64,000 bases of DNA, taken from NCBI GenBank assembly GCA_003612485.1, contig RAZA01000006.1:124001-188000 (forward strand). Reading direction: 5' to 3'. The position numbers were made by a program, and so were the translations under genes. Numbering within the stretch: the first letter of the stretch is position 1; each line of letters opens with the position of its first letter. This DNA comes from a bacterium D16-50. GTDB lineage: Bacteria; Bacillota; Clostridia; Lachnospirales; Lachnospiraceae. A model generated the notes under the pieces. It searched no databases. It was not told where the DNA came from and saw only the letters and a program-made list of their open reading frames with translations. Of the stretch, positions 1 to 7,224 are shown in pieces.

Positions 1-43
1 CGGCGGCTTCCTCGATGGTCAGCCCCATTTTAACTGCGCTCAT
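1..43 (-). CDS. Excisionase-like DNA-binding protein, 5' end only
   Basis: Only the first 14 codons lie in the window, and the gene runs leftward off the edge. The ATG is preceded by AGAAAGGAG at good spacing. The visible peptide MSAVKMGLTIEEAA contains LTIEEA, which resembles the stretch leading into the winged helix of Tn916-type Xis proteins. With the XRE repressor and integrase next door, an excision/transfer role for the mobile element is a reasonable inference. The identity cannot be proved from 14 residues; any HTH_17-type protein would also fit. Confidence 0.45.
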   Translation of the reverse strand, partial: MSAVKMGLTIEEAA

Positions 44-83
44 TCTGCACGCTCCTTTCTGTTGCACTTATTTCGCAACTACG

Positions 84-137
84 ACGCCGTTATTATATTT
101 AAAACGCCGCTGTTTGTCAACTCGTTTTAAGGCGTTT
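84..137. promoter_or_regulatory. Candidate repressor operator cluster (ACGCC/GGCGT boxes)
   Basis: AAACGCC at 102-108 and its inverse GGCGTTT at 131-137 form an inverted pair, and a third ACGCCG lies at 84-89. The 102-108 box sits between the -35 and -10 of the leftward promoter. The divergently encoded XRE protein is the natural candidate to bind here. This is inference from position and symmetry. Confidence 0.45.
92..120 (-). promoter_or_regulatory. Sigma-A promoter for the leftward excisionase-like gene
   Basis: Read on the minus strand, a perfect TTGACA (115-120) and a perfect TATAAT (92-97) are separated by exactly 17 bp. The predicted start falls about 40 bp before the leftward ATG. 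Fully consensus promoters like this normally need a repressor. Confidence 0.75.
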
Positions 138-172
138 CAAAAAATGCTTCTGAAAATATATGAAAAATAGGG

Positions 173-201
173 TTGCAATTCAAATCTGGCTATGTTATAC
201 T
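173..201 (+). promoter_or_regulatory. Sigma-A promoter for the XRE regulator
   Basis: TTGCAA (173-178) and TATACT (196-201) are 17 bp apart. The predicted start is only about 20 bp before the TTG codon at 226, leaving just the ribosome binding site AGGAGGTG in the leader. Confidence 0.65.
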
Positions 202-225
202 CACACTCGATAGGAGGTGAACTTC

Positions 226-900
226 TTGGATAACGCAGAAATGCTCACTCCAAAAGAGGTCGGCAAACGTATCAAAGAGCGTAGGAACGAGATCGGTATC
301 TCCATGCCGGAGCTTGGACGGCGGGTGGGGGTCAACAAGTCCACCATCCAGCGGTATGAAACGGACGGGGTCAATCCCAACCGCAGCATGATTATCAATG
401 GCTTGGCGGACGCTCTGCAAACCACCCCGGAATGGCTCACGGGTCTGTCCGAGGAAAAAGAAGTCAAAGACGTGGATGGCCGAACCATCTGCGAGGGAGA
501 GGTTTTAGACCATCTGAACAGCTTCTTGGACGCTGTAAGCAGGACAGTACAGCCGGAAGTCCAGCAGCGGTTCCTCACGTCCACGCTTTGCCTGCTGATT
601 GACCTGTTCTCCATCACCGCCCAGCACTATGGCCGGACGCTGGACGAGATCGACCGGCTGGCCGGGGATGAAGCCCTCAAAAAATCCATCCAGCAGTACA
701 CCATCCACGTTGATGACATCATCGTGCCGGTCTATCGCCGGGAGATGGATGCTCCTATCGAGGATATGAAGCGGTTCTTGGACGGGCTGTTACATATCTT
801 CGACAAAGGGCGTACCAGAGTCGATACAGTCTATCTGTATAACATCCTGCATGACGCCCAGGTGCGGCTGAACGCCGCCAATGATTCCGTGGCACCTTGA
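226..900 (+). CDS. XRE-family transcriptional regulator of the mobile element
   Basis: This 224-residue protein has an N-terminal Cro/C1 helix-turn-helix (about residues 7-65): residues around GKRIKERRNEIGISMPELGRRVGV, then NKSTIQRYETDG and an ATPEWLTG-like end (TTPEWLTG), the usual phage-repressor pattern. The remaining ~150 residues are a mostly helical region that I do not recognise; no LexA-type Ser/Lys protease motif is evident. I chose TTG at 226 because AGGAGGTG lies 8 bp upstream; the alternative GTG at 217 overlaps that ribosome binding site. It lies between a divergent excisionase-like gene and a co-directional integrase, so it probably represses the element's leftward promoter. Confidence 0.8.
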   Translation: MDNAEMLTPKEVGKRIKERRNEIGISMPELGRRVGVNKSTIQRYETDGVNPNRSMIINGLADALQTTPEWLTGLSEEKEVKDVDGRTICEGEVLDHLNSFLDAVSRTVQPEVQQRFLTSTLCLLIDLFSITAQHYGRTLDEIDRLAGDEALKKSIQQYTIHVDDIIVPVYRREMDAPIEDMKRFLDGLLHIFDKGRTRVDTVYLYNILHDAQVRLNAANDSVAP

Positions 901-995
901 CAACATAATATGCCGGGAAAACCCGGCAGAAATGATGGAACGCACATCATACGTCACAGGCCCGATTGCCACGGATAGAAAGGAGCATTTCATCT

Positions 996-2294
996 ATGGC
1001 AAAAGGTTCTGTACGCAAAAAGGGCAAAAAGTGGTACTATCGTTTCTATATTGAGGACGAGAGCGGGCGGCAGGTACAGCGGGAGTTCGCCGGGACGGAG
1101 AGTAAATCCGAAACGGAGGCCCTGCTTCGTAAGGCGATGGAGGACTACGAGGCAAAGAAATTCGTGGCAAAATCCGAGAACACCACTGTGGGCCAACTGT
1201 TGGATCTATGGGTGGAGGAAGAATTGAAGCCCGGAAATCTCAGCAACGGCACCGTGATGGCCTATCAGGGGACGGTCAACCGTATCAAGCAGCACCCCAT
1301 CGGAAATCGCAAGCTGAAAAGCGTCACCCCCGACCATCTGCAAGCCTACATCGACCTGCTCAGCTTCGGCGGGACAAACCCGGACGGGACAGCGGCAAAG
1401 GCGCTGAGTAAAGGGTACTTACGGCAGTATTCGGCAGTCCTGCAAGGGGCGTTCCGCTTTGCGGTGTTCCCCAAGCGGCTCATCAGCTTCAACCCCATGC
1501 AGTATGTGGTCTGGCGGGGGAAGAAAGAGGAATACGAGCTGTTCTCCCAGGAGGACGGGGACGGCCCGGCGGTGCCCACCCTCACCCATGAACAGTTCCG
1601 GGCGCTGGAGGACTTTCTGAAAAGGAAAGACAACCCGGCCCTGCTGCCCATTCAGATTGCCTACTACACCGGGCTTCGCATTGGCGAGGTCTGCGCCCTC
1701 ACCTGGCAGGATGTCAACCTGGACGAGCAGTATCTCACCGTGCGGCGCAGCATCCGCTACAACGGGGCGAGGCACAAGACGGAGATTGGGGCCACCAAGC
1801 GGAAGAAAGTCCGTACTGTGGACTTCTGCGACACGCTGGCGGCGATCCTGCAAAGGGCCAAAAAGGAGCAGATCGGGAACCGCCTGCGCTATGGGGAGCT
1901 TTACAGCCTGAACTACTGCACCGAGGTCAGGGAGAAAGACCGGGCCTATTATGAGGTCTACACCCTGCCCAGGACGGCAGGCGTGCCGGAGGGGTATAGG
2001 GAGCTGTCCTTTGTCTGTCTCCGTCCTGACGGGGCCATTGAAACGCCGGGGACGGTGGGTATCATGTGCCGTCAGGCGAAGAAGAAAGTGCCGGGGCTGG
2101 AGGATTTTCATTTCCATATGCTTAGGCACACGTTCACCAGCAACCTCCTGTCCAACGGGGCGGCTCCCAAGGACGTGCAGGAGCTGCTGGGCCACGCCGA
2201 TGTCAGTACCACGATGAACATTTACGCCCACGCCACAAGGGAGGCCAAGCGTACCTCCGCCCGACTGCTGGATAAGGTAGTCTGCGGGGAGTGA
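996..2294 (+). CDS. int: Tyrosine recombinase / integrase of an integrative element
   Basis: This 432-residue integrase has the three usual parts: an N-terminal arm-binding region ([16 protein letters not shown], about residues 8-23), a SAM-like core-binding domain (about 62-160) and a catalytic domain. The catalytic signature is visible: Arg in TGLRIGE (about R228), HMLRHTF (H374, R377), LLGHADVST and the nucleophile in MNIYAH (about Y410). The start at 996 is preceded by AAAGGAG; longer forms back to 966 have no better site. Domain order and the [18 protein letters not shown] start match integrases of Clostridial conjugative elements of the Tn916/Tn1549 type. It lies at the end of the element, pointing outward, and is followed by a hairpin and then by non-element DNA. 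Confidence 0.92.
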   Translation: MAKGSVRKKGKKWYYRFYIEDESGRQVQREFAGTESKSETEALLRKAMEDYEAKKFVAKSENTTVGQLLDLWVEEELKPGNLSNGTVMAYQGTVNRIKQHPIGNRKLKSVTPDHLQAYIDLLSFGGTNPDGTAAKALSKGYLRQYSAVLQGAFRFAVFPKRLISFNPMQYVVWRGKKEEYELFSQEDGDGPAVPTLTHEQFRALEDFLKRKDNPALLPIQIAYYTGLRIGEVCALTWQDVNLDEQYLTVRRSIRYNGARHKTEIGATKRKKVRTVDFCDTLAAILQRAKKEQIGNRLRYGELYSLNYCTEVREKDRAYYEVYTLPRTAGVPEGYRELSFVCLRPDGAIETPGTVGIMCRQAKKKVPGLEDFHFHMLRHTFTSNLLSNGAAPKDVQELLGHADVSTTMNIYAHATREAKRTSARLLDKVVCGE

Positions 2295-2298
2295 AAAA

Positions 2299-2340
2299 GT
2301 TTCCCTTGTTTCAGCCCATAAGGGCAAAAACAAGGGAAAC
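2299..2340. repeat. Perfect inverted repeat just inside the element end
   Basis: A 13-bp arm at 2299-2311 (GTTTCCCTTGTTT) is perfectly inverted at 2328-2340, and an inner GCCC/GGGC stem (2314-2317 and 2322-2325) extends the hairpin. No long T-run follows on either strand, so it is not a classical terminator. Position directly after int suggests an end structure of the element or a stop for element transcription. Confidence 0.6.
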
Positions 2341-2401
2341 TACATAAGGTTTGAACATTTAATCAGGGAAAAGCCTTGACGTATCAGGGTTCTAAGAGGA
2401 T

Positions 2402-3688
2402 TTGACAGATAAAACAGAATTTATCCATCTTATTCAAAAGGGGAAATTGTATCCTGTGATGGGCGGAGTCGCATTAAAAAATCAGGGAATTACCAGCCTG
2501 ATGAACATGCTGACAAAAATCATGGCAGATGTTAAGCCCCGAATGGATATGTTGTCAGCGTATGTCTTTAAAGTGGATTTTGACCAGAAAGGACAAAAAC
2601 GTGTTTTTTTCAGGGTTTTCAGCGGAGCTGTTACAGTCAGACAAAATGTGTCTATCACGAATGATGAATCCCAGAAAATGCTGGTACGCAATTTGGCTTA
2701 TTTTGAAAATGGAAAAATCATTTCTGCCAGAAGCATTGCATGTGGGGATGTGGGAATTATTTATGATGAAGAGTTGTTGAAAGTCGGCACGGTCATTGGC
2801 GGGGATAATGGGGATGTCAGTAAGGCGAAGCTAAAGGAGCCATTATTCCATGCCAATATTGTGGCCAAAGACAATAATGAAAGGTACCGATTATTGAATG
2901 CATTGAATACCTTATCTCAGGAAGACCCGCAGCTGAAATTTGAAATCAGTTCGATGACAGATGATATTATCGTTTCTTTGTACGGACCTTTGCAGATGGA
3001 GATTATCGGAGAAATATTAAAGAACAGATTTGGGTTAGACATATCGTTTGGACCTTTAACAAATATTTACAAGGAACATCCAACGAAAGAGGGGTATTGT
3101 TCCATAAGAATCGGGGATCGGAAGAATCCTTATAATGCGGGGGTGGTGTTTCAGGTTGAGCCGCTGCCATTGGGAAGCGGCTTTCAATACGAAAATCTGG
3201 TTTCCTACGGATATCTTGAGAAGCCCTTTCAGAATGCGGTTATGGATGGGATAAGGATTGCATTGAATGAGGGGGCGCAGGGACATGAAGTGATTGATGT
3301 TAAAATAACATTTTTGGAAGCAGATTATGACAGTGTAATGGGCACACCTGCGGATTTCCGCAGATTGGTTCCTATGGCACTGAAAAAGGCGTTTGATGAC
3401 TCGAACATAGAAATGTTGGAGCCGTGGCAAAGTTTTATAATAAGCGTTCCTGTGGATTATGATAAAACCGTGCTGAACGATATATGTAAAGTGAAAGCCA
3501 GAATCACAGAGTACCAATATGGAGAAACGGAAACATGTTTTATAGGAAAGGCCCTTCTTCAGGATATGATGAATTATGAATCAAGGCTGAATATTCTTAC
3601 CCATGGAAGCGCGTCTGTTTTACAGGATTTTTTCATGTATTTACCGATGAATGAGAATGTGGAGACATTAATGGAGAAATATAAATGA
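2402..3688 (+). pseudogene. Ribosomal protection (TetM/W/O/S-type) GTPase lacking its G domain
   Basis: The frame is open for 428 codons and aligns by eye with the C-terminal two thirds of TetM-family elongation-factor-like proteins: domain II (AYVFKVDFDQKG...), domain III (FEISSMTDDIIVSLYGPLQMEII), domain IV (PLPLGSGFQYENLVSYGYLE, PFQNAVMDGI) and the TPADFR motif. The G1-G4 motifs, roughly the first 200 residues, are missing. The frame is closed by TAA at 2393-2395, next to the integrase-bearing element end, and the TTG at 2402 has no ribosome binding site. Base composition is distinctly more AT-rich than the neighbours. Without the GTPase domain it cannot act as a ribosomal protection factor. 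I infer disruption by insertion of the element, with the 5' third expected at the element's other end. Confidence 0.8.
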
Positions 3689-3804
3689 AAAATATGATAT
3701 ATGCGAAGTTGCTTGAAAATTCTCCAATATATGAGGATGCGCGGTCTGGCGGAGGAGTTGGTGAAATATCTGTCGGAGAAGAGCTCCACAAGTTTTTTGG
3801 GTGA
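3685..3804 (+). CDS. Small hypothetical ORF overlapping the truncated GTPase gene
   Basis: A 39-codon frame starts MKNMIYAKLL and ends LHKFFG. Its ATG overlaps the preceding stop in an ATGA arrangement, which would allow translational coupling. No domain is recognised. It could be a genuine small gene, a remnant or chance; the overlap is the only positive evidence. Confidence 0.3.
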   Translation: MKNMIYAKLLENSPIYEDARSGGGVGEISVGEELHKFFG

Positions 3805-3831
3805 ATGTCATGGAATGGTTTAACAGATTCA

Positions 3832-3861
3832 GTCATACCCTCCGGAAATCCTTCATACAAT
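3832..3861 (+). promoter_or_regulatory. Sigma-E-type (mother-cell) promoter of spoIIID
   Basis: GTCATACC (3832-3839) and CATACAAT (3854-3861) are separated by 14 bp. The -10 matches the Bacillus sigma-E consensus CATACAAT and the -35 resembles its TCATA-type element. It lies 30 bp before the spoIIID start, and spoIIID is a known sigma-E regulon gene, so the match is biologically coherent. Confidence 0.6.
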
Positions 3862-3891
3862 GGAAAAAAGGTATCTTAAAGGGGTATTCCT

Positions 3892-4146
3892 TTGAAGGAT
3901 TATATCGAAGAGCGCGCCATCGGCATCGCCAATTATATCATCGATAACAATGCCACAGTACGGCAGACGGCAAAGGCCTATGGGGTAAGCAAGAGTACGG
4001 TGCATAAAGATGTAACCGAGCGCCTGATGCAGGTGAATCCTACTCTGGCGTTGGAGGCCAGAAAGGTTCTGGATCTGAACAAGTCCGAGCGCCATATCCG
4101 CGGGGGGCTTGCCACAAAGGAAAAGTACATGCATCAGCATGGGTGA
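3892..4146 (+). CDS. spoIIID: Sporulation transcriptional regulator SpoIIID
   Basis: The 84-residue product is the normal SpoIIID length. It shows the characteristic MKDYIEERAIGIANYIIDNNATVRQTA start, the helix-turn-helix core QTAKAYGVSKSTVHKDVTERL (about residues 25-45) and the LNKSERHIRGGLATKEKY tail. SpoIIID is the mother-cell DNA-binding protein that modulates sigma-E genes during endospore formation. The TTG start is chosen because AAAGGGGT precedes it at proper spacing and the family begins at this residue. A sigma-E-like promoter lies upstream. The usual mreB/mbl neighbour is not present here. Confidence 0.95.
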   Translation: MKDYIEERAIGIANYIIDNNATVRQTAKAYGVSKSTVHKDVTERLMQVNPTLALEARKVLDLNKSERHIRGGLATKEKYMHQHG

Positions 4147-4337
4147 TGGGAGACGGGGACAGAGATACATATCCGGGTCGGCGGCTCTTTGGCCGGGAAG
4201 ACATTGCCGGCGCTGCGGGAAATGGGGCAGAAGGCAGCAGCCGGCCTAGAATAGCGGTATCATGGAAGGTATGCGCAGGCTGTGCGCATTACCGTTCCGG
4301 ATACCGAATGTCCGTTTCCGGGTGGCGGCATCCCTTT

Positions 4338-5183
4338 TTATAGCTTTTTGTAAAAGAAAAATTCGTCATAAACCCTTTCTTCGCCCCAGAGTTCCCGGAT
4401 GCCGTCCGGTATTCTGCCGCACTGTTCCATTCCGATGGCTTTGTAAAAATGCTCGGATCCATCGCCGCGGCAGGAGGTGGTCACATAATCCGCTCCCATT
4501 TGTTTGGCATGGGCGAAGGCCTCATGGCAAAGCCGTTTCCCTAAACCCCGCTTTTGGAAGGCGGGGTTTACAATCACGTCTGACAGCTCGCACTTGTGGG
4601 AGTGGAGGATGTACTGTGATTTTTCCGCAATAATAGTGCCCACTATCTGGTCTTCTGCTGCGGCTACCAACGCGATATAATCTCCGGCCTCCATTTTTTC
4701 TACAGAGTTATGAACCCGCAGCCGCACTTCTTCCGGTGTATTGGCCGAAAAGATGTTTTCCCAAAGGCTCTTGGCATCTTCAAGCTTCATTTTTCTGATG
4801 TTGATTTCATTCATGTCTTTTTTACCCTCCCTTACTGCCAACAGTTTTGCTTGTATTTTTTTGTGCTGTCGAAGCTGATGGTGACGGCGGTATTCGCTGG
4901 GTGTGCATCCGATGCATTGAAGGAATGCCTTGTAAAAGCCGGCCTGAGTATCAAAACCATAATCCATAGCGGCGTCATACATTTTCCGGCCCAGAGCGAT
5001 CTCCATGGCGGCGCTGTAGAGCCTTCTTTTTCTGACATACGCCATGATGGGCATGCCCATTATATTATGGAAATCATAATAGAGCTGCCTGATGGAATAA
5101 TGGTATTTTTGACTCAGATCTTCCAGCGTAAAGTCTTCTTTCAGATTGTTTTCAATATAGTTCAGTATATCGTCAGGAGACAT
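4338..5183 (-). CDS. AraC-type HTH / GNAT acetyltransferase fusion
   Basis: The 281-residue protein joins two domains. Residues about 1-100 form an AraC/XylS double helix-turn-helix (LEDLSQKYHYSIRQLYYDF, then AAMDYGFDTQAGFYKAFLQCIGCTPSEYR split over two helices). After a basic linker, residues about 125-281 are a GNAT N-acetyltransferase with the acetyl-CoA loop in FQKRGLGKRLCHEAFAHAK and a GSEHFYKAIGM strand-helix end. Such fusions usually pair a small regulator with the modification of a small molecule or peptide; substrate is unknown. The ATG is preceded by AAAGGGTGG on the minus strand. It is convergent with spoIIID. Confidence 0.85.
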   Translation of the reverse strand: MSPDDILNYIENNLKEDFTLEDLSQKYHYSIRQLYYDFHNIMGMPIMAYVRKRRLYSAAMEIALGRKMYDAAMDYGFDTQAGFYKAFLQCIGCTPSEYRRHHQLRQHKKIQAKLLAVREGKKDMNEINIRKMKLEDAKSLWENIFSANTPEEVRLRVHNSVEKMEAGDYIALVAAAEDQIVGTIIAEKSQYILHSHKCELSDVIVNPAFQKRGLGKRLCHEAFAHAKQMGADYVTTSCRGDGSEHFYKAIGMEQCGRIPDGIRELWGEERVYDEFFFYKKL

Positions 5184-5353
5184 TTTGTGTCACCACCCTT
5201 TCTCAGTATAACAGATAGGGCACGAAAATCTTTTCCAAAACTGCAAAGCCTATTGGATTTAAAGGGCGATACCAAAGGCAGGGCTTATGCCTGAGCGCGG
5301 CGGGGATATGCTGATATCGGGGGAGTCAGGGCGGGCGCGGGAAACAAAAGAGG

Positions 5354-5917
5354 CTATTTGTGTTCCGCAATCCAGTAACCGCTGTAGGGATAGCCGTCCT
5401 TTCCTATCAATAGATGGGGGGATTTCCGGAATCCCAGTTTTTGTATGGCTTTGATTCTTTCCACCGCATAGATGGGGGCTTTGGTGATAAGTTTTGTGCA
5501 GTTGAATAGGCCGAAGGCGTTAGGGACAATCAAGGAACCGATGCAAGTCAGCGATTCTTCCTGCTCATAATCGCTTCTGACATCAATTCGCAGGACTCCG
5601 GCCCCGTCAAAAGCATCATCGGAGACCCGGAGGCATAGCTCCACCGTTCCCACGGCCTTTGCGGCGGCTTTGTCTATGATGCTCCATCTAACGAACCACT
5701 TGTTTTCATACGAGGTCCGCCAGAAACGGTTGGCTTCCCGCATCCTCTCTATTGAGGGATAGTAAAAGTTATCACCGTCGCAGTTGTCGCTGTTGAAAAA
5801 GGGCAGGGCGTTTTTGTCGGCATACACCTCCAGCAAGTCTTCGCTGTCCTCCATCTCGGTAAAACGCAGCAAAAAACGGTGGTTTTCATAGGTGGGACAT
5901 TTCTCATAGACGTTCAT
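5354..5917 (-). CDS. GNAT-family N-acetyltransferase
   Basis: The 187-residue protein begins MNVYEKCPTYENHRF and has the RimJ/RimL-like layout (RFTEMEDSEDLLEVYADKNALPFF, a central VRWSIIDK...AVGTVEL strand pair and a C-terminal AVERIKAIQKLGFRKS). Substrate is unknown. I chose the internal ATG at 5917 because AAGGAGG stands at the right distance; the longer frame to 6019 begins with unlike, polar sequence and no ribosome binding site. It shares orientation with the upstream AraC-GNAT fusion but the two are separated by about 170 bp. Confidence 0.8.
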   Translation of the reverse strand: MNVYEKCPTYENHRFLLRFTEMEDSEDLLEVYADKNALPFFNSDNCDGDNFYYPSIERMREANRFWRTSYENKWFVRWSIIDKAAAKAVGTVELCLRVSDDAFDGAGVLRIDVRSDYEQEESLTCIGSLIVPNAFGLFNCTKLITKAPIYAVERIKAIQKLGFRKSPHLLIGKDGYPYSGYWIAEHK

Positions 5918-6354
5918 GTTGATCCTCCTTGTTCTTTCGGCAGCTTTTGTTCGTAGGTGTTCTGAACTTGGGATGTTTATGGGCTCTGAAACCTGCTGAT
6001 GCTTGTTAGTATACATCAATCATCCGAAAATGAAAACCTTATTTTGTGTGCCGGTTTTTTCCCGTTTTTTCAATATATGCAAAGCCGAGGCCAACGCGGA
6101 AGAAATTTAATAGTAATATGTGTGATTGTGGTATTCTATACAAAAATGCAAATCATGGACTATATTTTATAGTGAATGGAGAATGGAAGTGGTATGATCA
6201 AATTGATACATTAAAATAAGTTGTAGTACGTTGTTATCGAAGGGAGGCGATTGACATGAAAGCATATCAGAAGAATATGAGTCGTGATAAATCCGAAATC
6301 TATGAGGTGAATTAGAATTTTTGTGCTGTCTGCAAGGCAGATTTCAAAAGTTCA

Positions 6355-6382
6355 TTGTCAAATTGCCGGGATTTGCTATAAT
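6355..6382 (+). promoter_or_regulatory. Sigma-A promoter in the remnant region
   Basis: TTGTCA (6355-6360) and TATAAT (6377-6382) are 16 bp apart, with a TG one base before the -10 (extended -10). It reads into the start-less frame at 6393. Confidence 0.5.
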
Positions 6383-6392
6383 AGAGGCGTAG

Positions 6393-6575
6393 CAACATTT
6401 TGGCGACAGAAAATTAGTTTCTTTACAATGGAGTAAGGCTATTCAACCTATAATAATTGATTATGATGAGTCAAATCTGAAATTACATGTTGTAGATAAA
6501 GGGTTTATTATTGGGTTATCTGTGCAAGACAAAAATGAATTATTTGATATGGCTGTTTTACCGCATGATAAATAA
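6393..6575 (+). pseudogene. Start-less gene fragment (unknown family)
   Basis: The frame is open from just after a TAG (6390-6392) to TAA at 6573 and encodes about 60 residues, including IQPIIIDYDESNLKLHVVDK and GLSVQDKNELFDMAVL, which read like the end of a small globular protein. No credible start codon or ribosome binding site is present. I do not recognise the family. Confidence 0.3.
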
Positions 6576-6632
6576 TGTTGCAATGTAATACTAAATTTTG
6601 TGCACCAGCCTGCCGGCATTGTAGGAGGTGTG

Positions 6633-7224
6633 ATGGAAAGAATTCTTGTGATAGAGGACGATGAAAGCGTCAGGCAGGAGCTTGTGATCCTGCTTCAGGC
6701 GAATGGTTATATGACAGTCACTGAGCCTCCCTGCGATCTGGCGCTGCTGGACGTGAATCTGCCGGGGACAAGCGGATATGAGCTGTGCCGCAGGCTGCGG
6801 ATGAACTCGGACGTGCCGGTTATTTTTCTTACGGCCAGAGACTCTGCCTGGGATGAAATCATAGGCTTCGGGGTGGGGGCGGATGATTATATCCGCAAGC
6901 CTTACAATTCAGCTGTGCTGCTGGCCCGGATGGCGAGGCTTTTAAAGCGGAAGAACAATCCGATGATGACGGCGGGGGAACTGACCCTGAACATGTCGGA
7001 GCTGACTGTTGGGTATCGGGGACAAGCTGCGGATCTGACGAAGAACGAGGCGCGGATTCTGGCGTGTCTTATGAAAAAGGAACTCTGCACCAGACAAGAG
7101 CTGGTGGAGGACTTGTGGCAGAACAACTTGTAATGTGAATGTCAACCGACTGCGGGAGAAGCTGAAGAAAATAGGGGCAGGCGAGTATATCCGCACTGTC
7201 CGGGGCGTGGGGTATCGGCTATGA
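6633..7224 (+). pseudogene. Decayed OmpR-type response regulator of a Bce-like system
   Basis: The ATG at 6633 follows AGGAGG and encodes a receiver domain (RILVIEDDESVRQEL, LALLDVNLP with the phospho-Asp, TARD, IRKP). Between GYMTVTEP and DLALLDV about eleven residues are missing, which would remove helix alpha2. The winged-helix part begins normally (LTKNEARILACLMKK...LVEDLW) but a stop occurs at 7131-7133. A different frame then continues with VNRLREKLKKIGAGEYIRTV and RGVGYRL to the stop at 7222, the usual OmpR C-terminus. The best explanation is a short frame-shifting deletion of about 20 bp in the recognition-helix region. The kinase start overlaps this stop (ATGA), the usual RR-HK coupling. 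Confidence 0.75.

Larger units (their letters stand above)
5918..6632. other. AT-rich gap with small ORFs and gene remnants
   Basis: No full-length gene is visible over about 700 bases, and composition is clearly more AT-rich than on either side. Two tiny frames can be read: 6118-6219 (33 residues, starting MCDCGILYKNANHG) and 6256-6315 (19 residues, starting MKAYQKNMSRDK, preceded by AAGGGAGG). A promoter and a start-less frame follow at 6355-6575. This looks like a graveyard of small accessory genes. Confidence 0.5.

Noticed and set aside
1419..2333. 304-codon open frame on the minus strand across the integrase gene
   Set aside because: It lies wholly antisense to a clear integrase with catalytic motifs and its translation has no domain-like pattern; a GC-driven shadow frame.
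2402..3688. Functional tetracycline resistance gene
   Set aside because: All GTP-binding motifs are missing and there is no ribosome binding site; only the C-terminal domains remain.
4143..4343. 66-codon frame after spoIIID
   Set aside because: Overlaps the spoIIID end, composition is not protein-like and it runs into the convergent gene.
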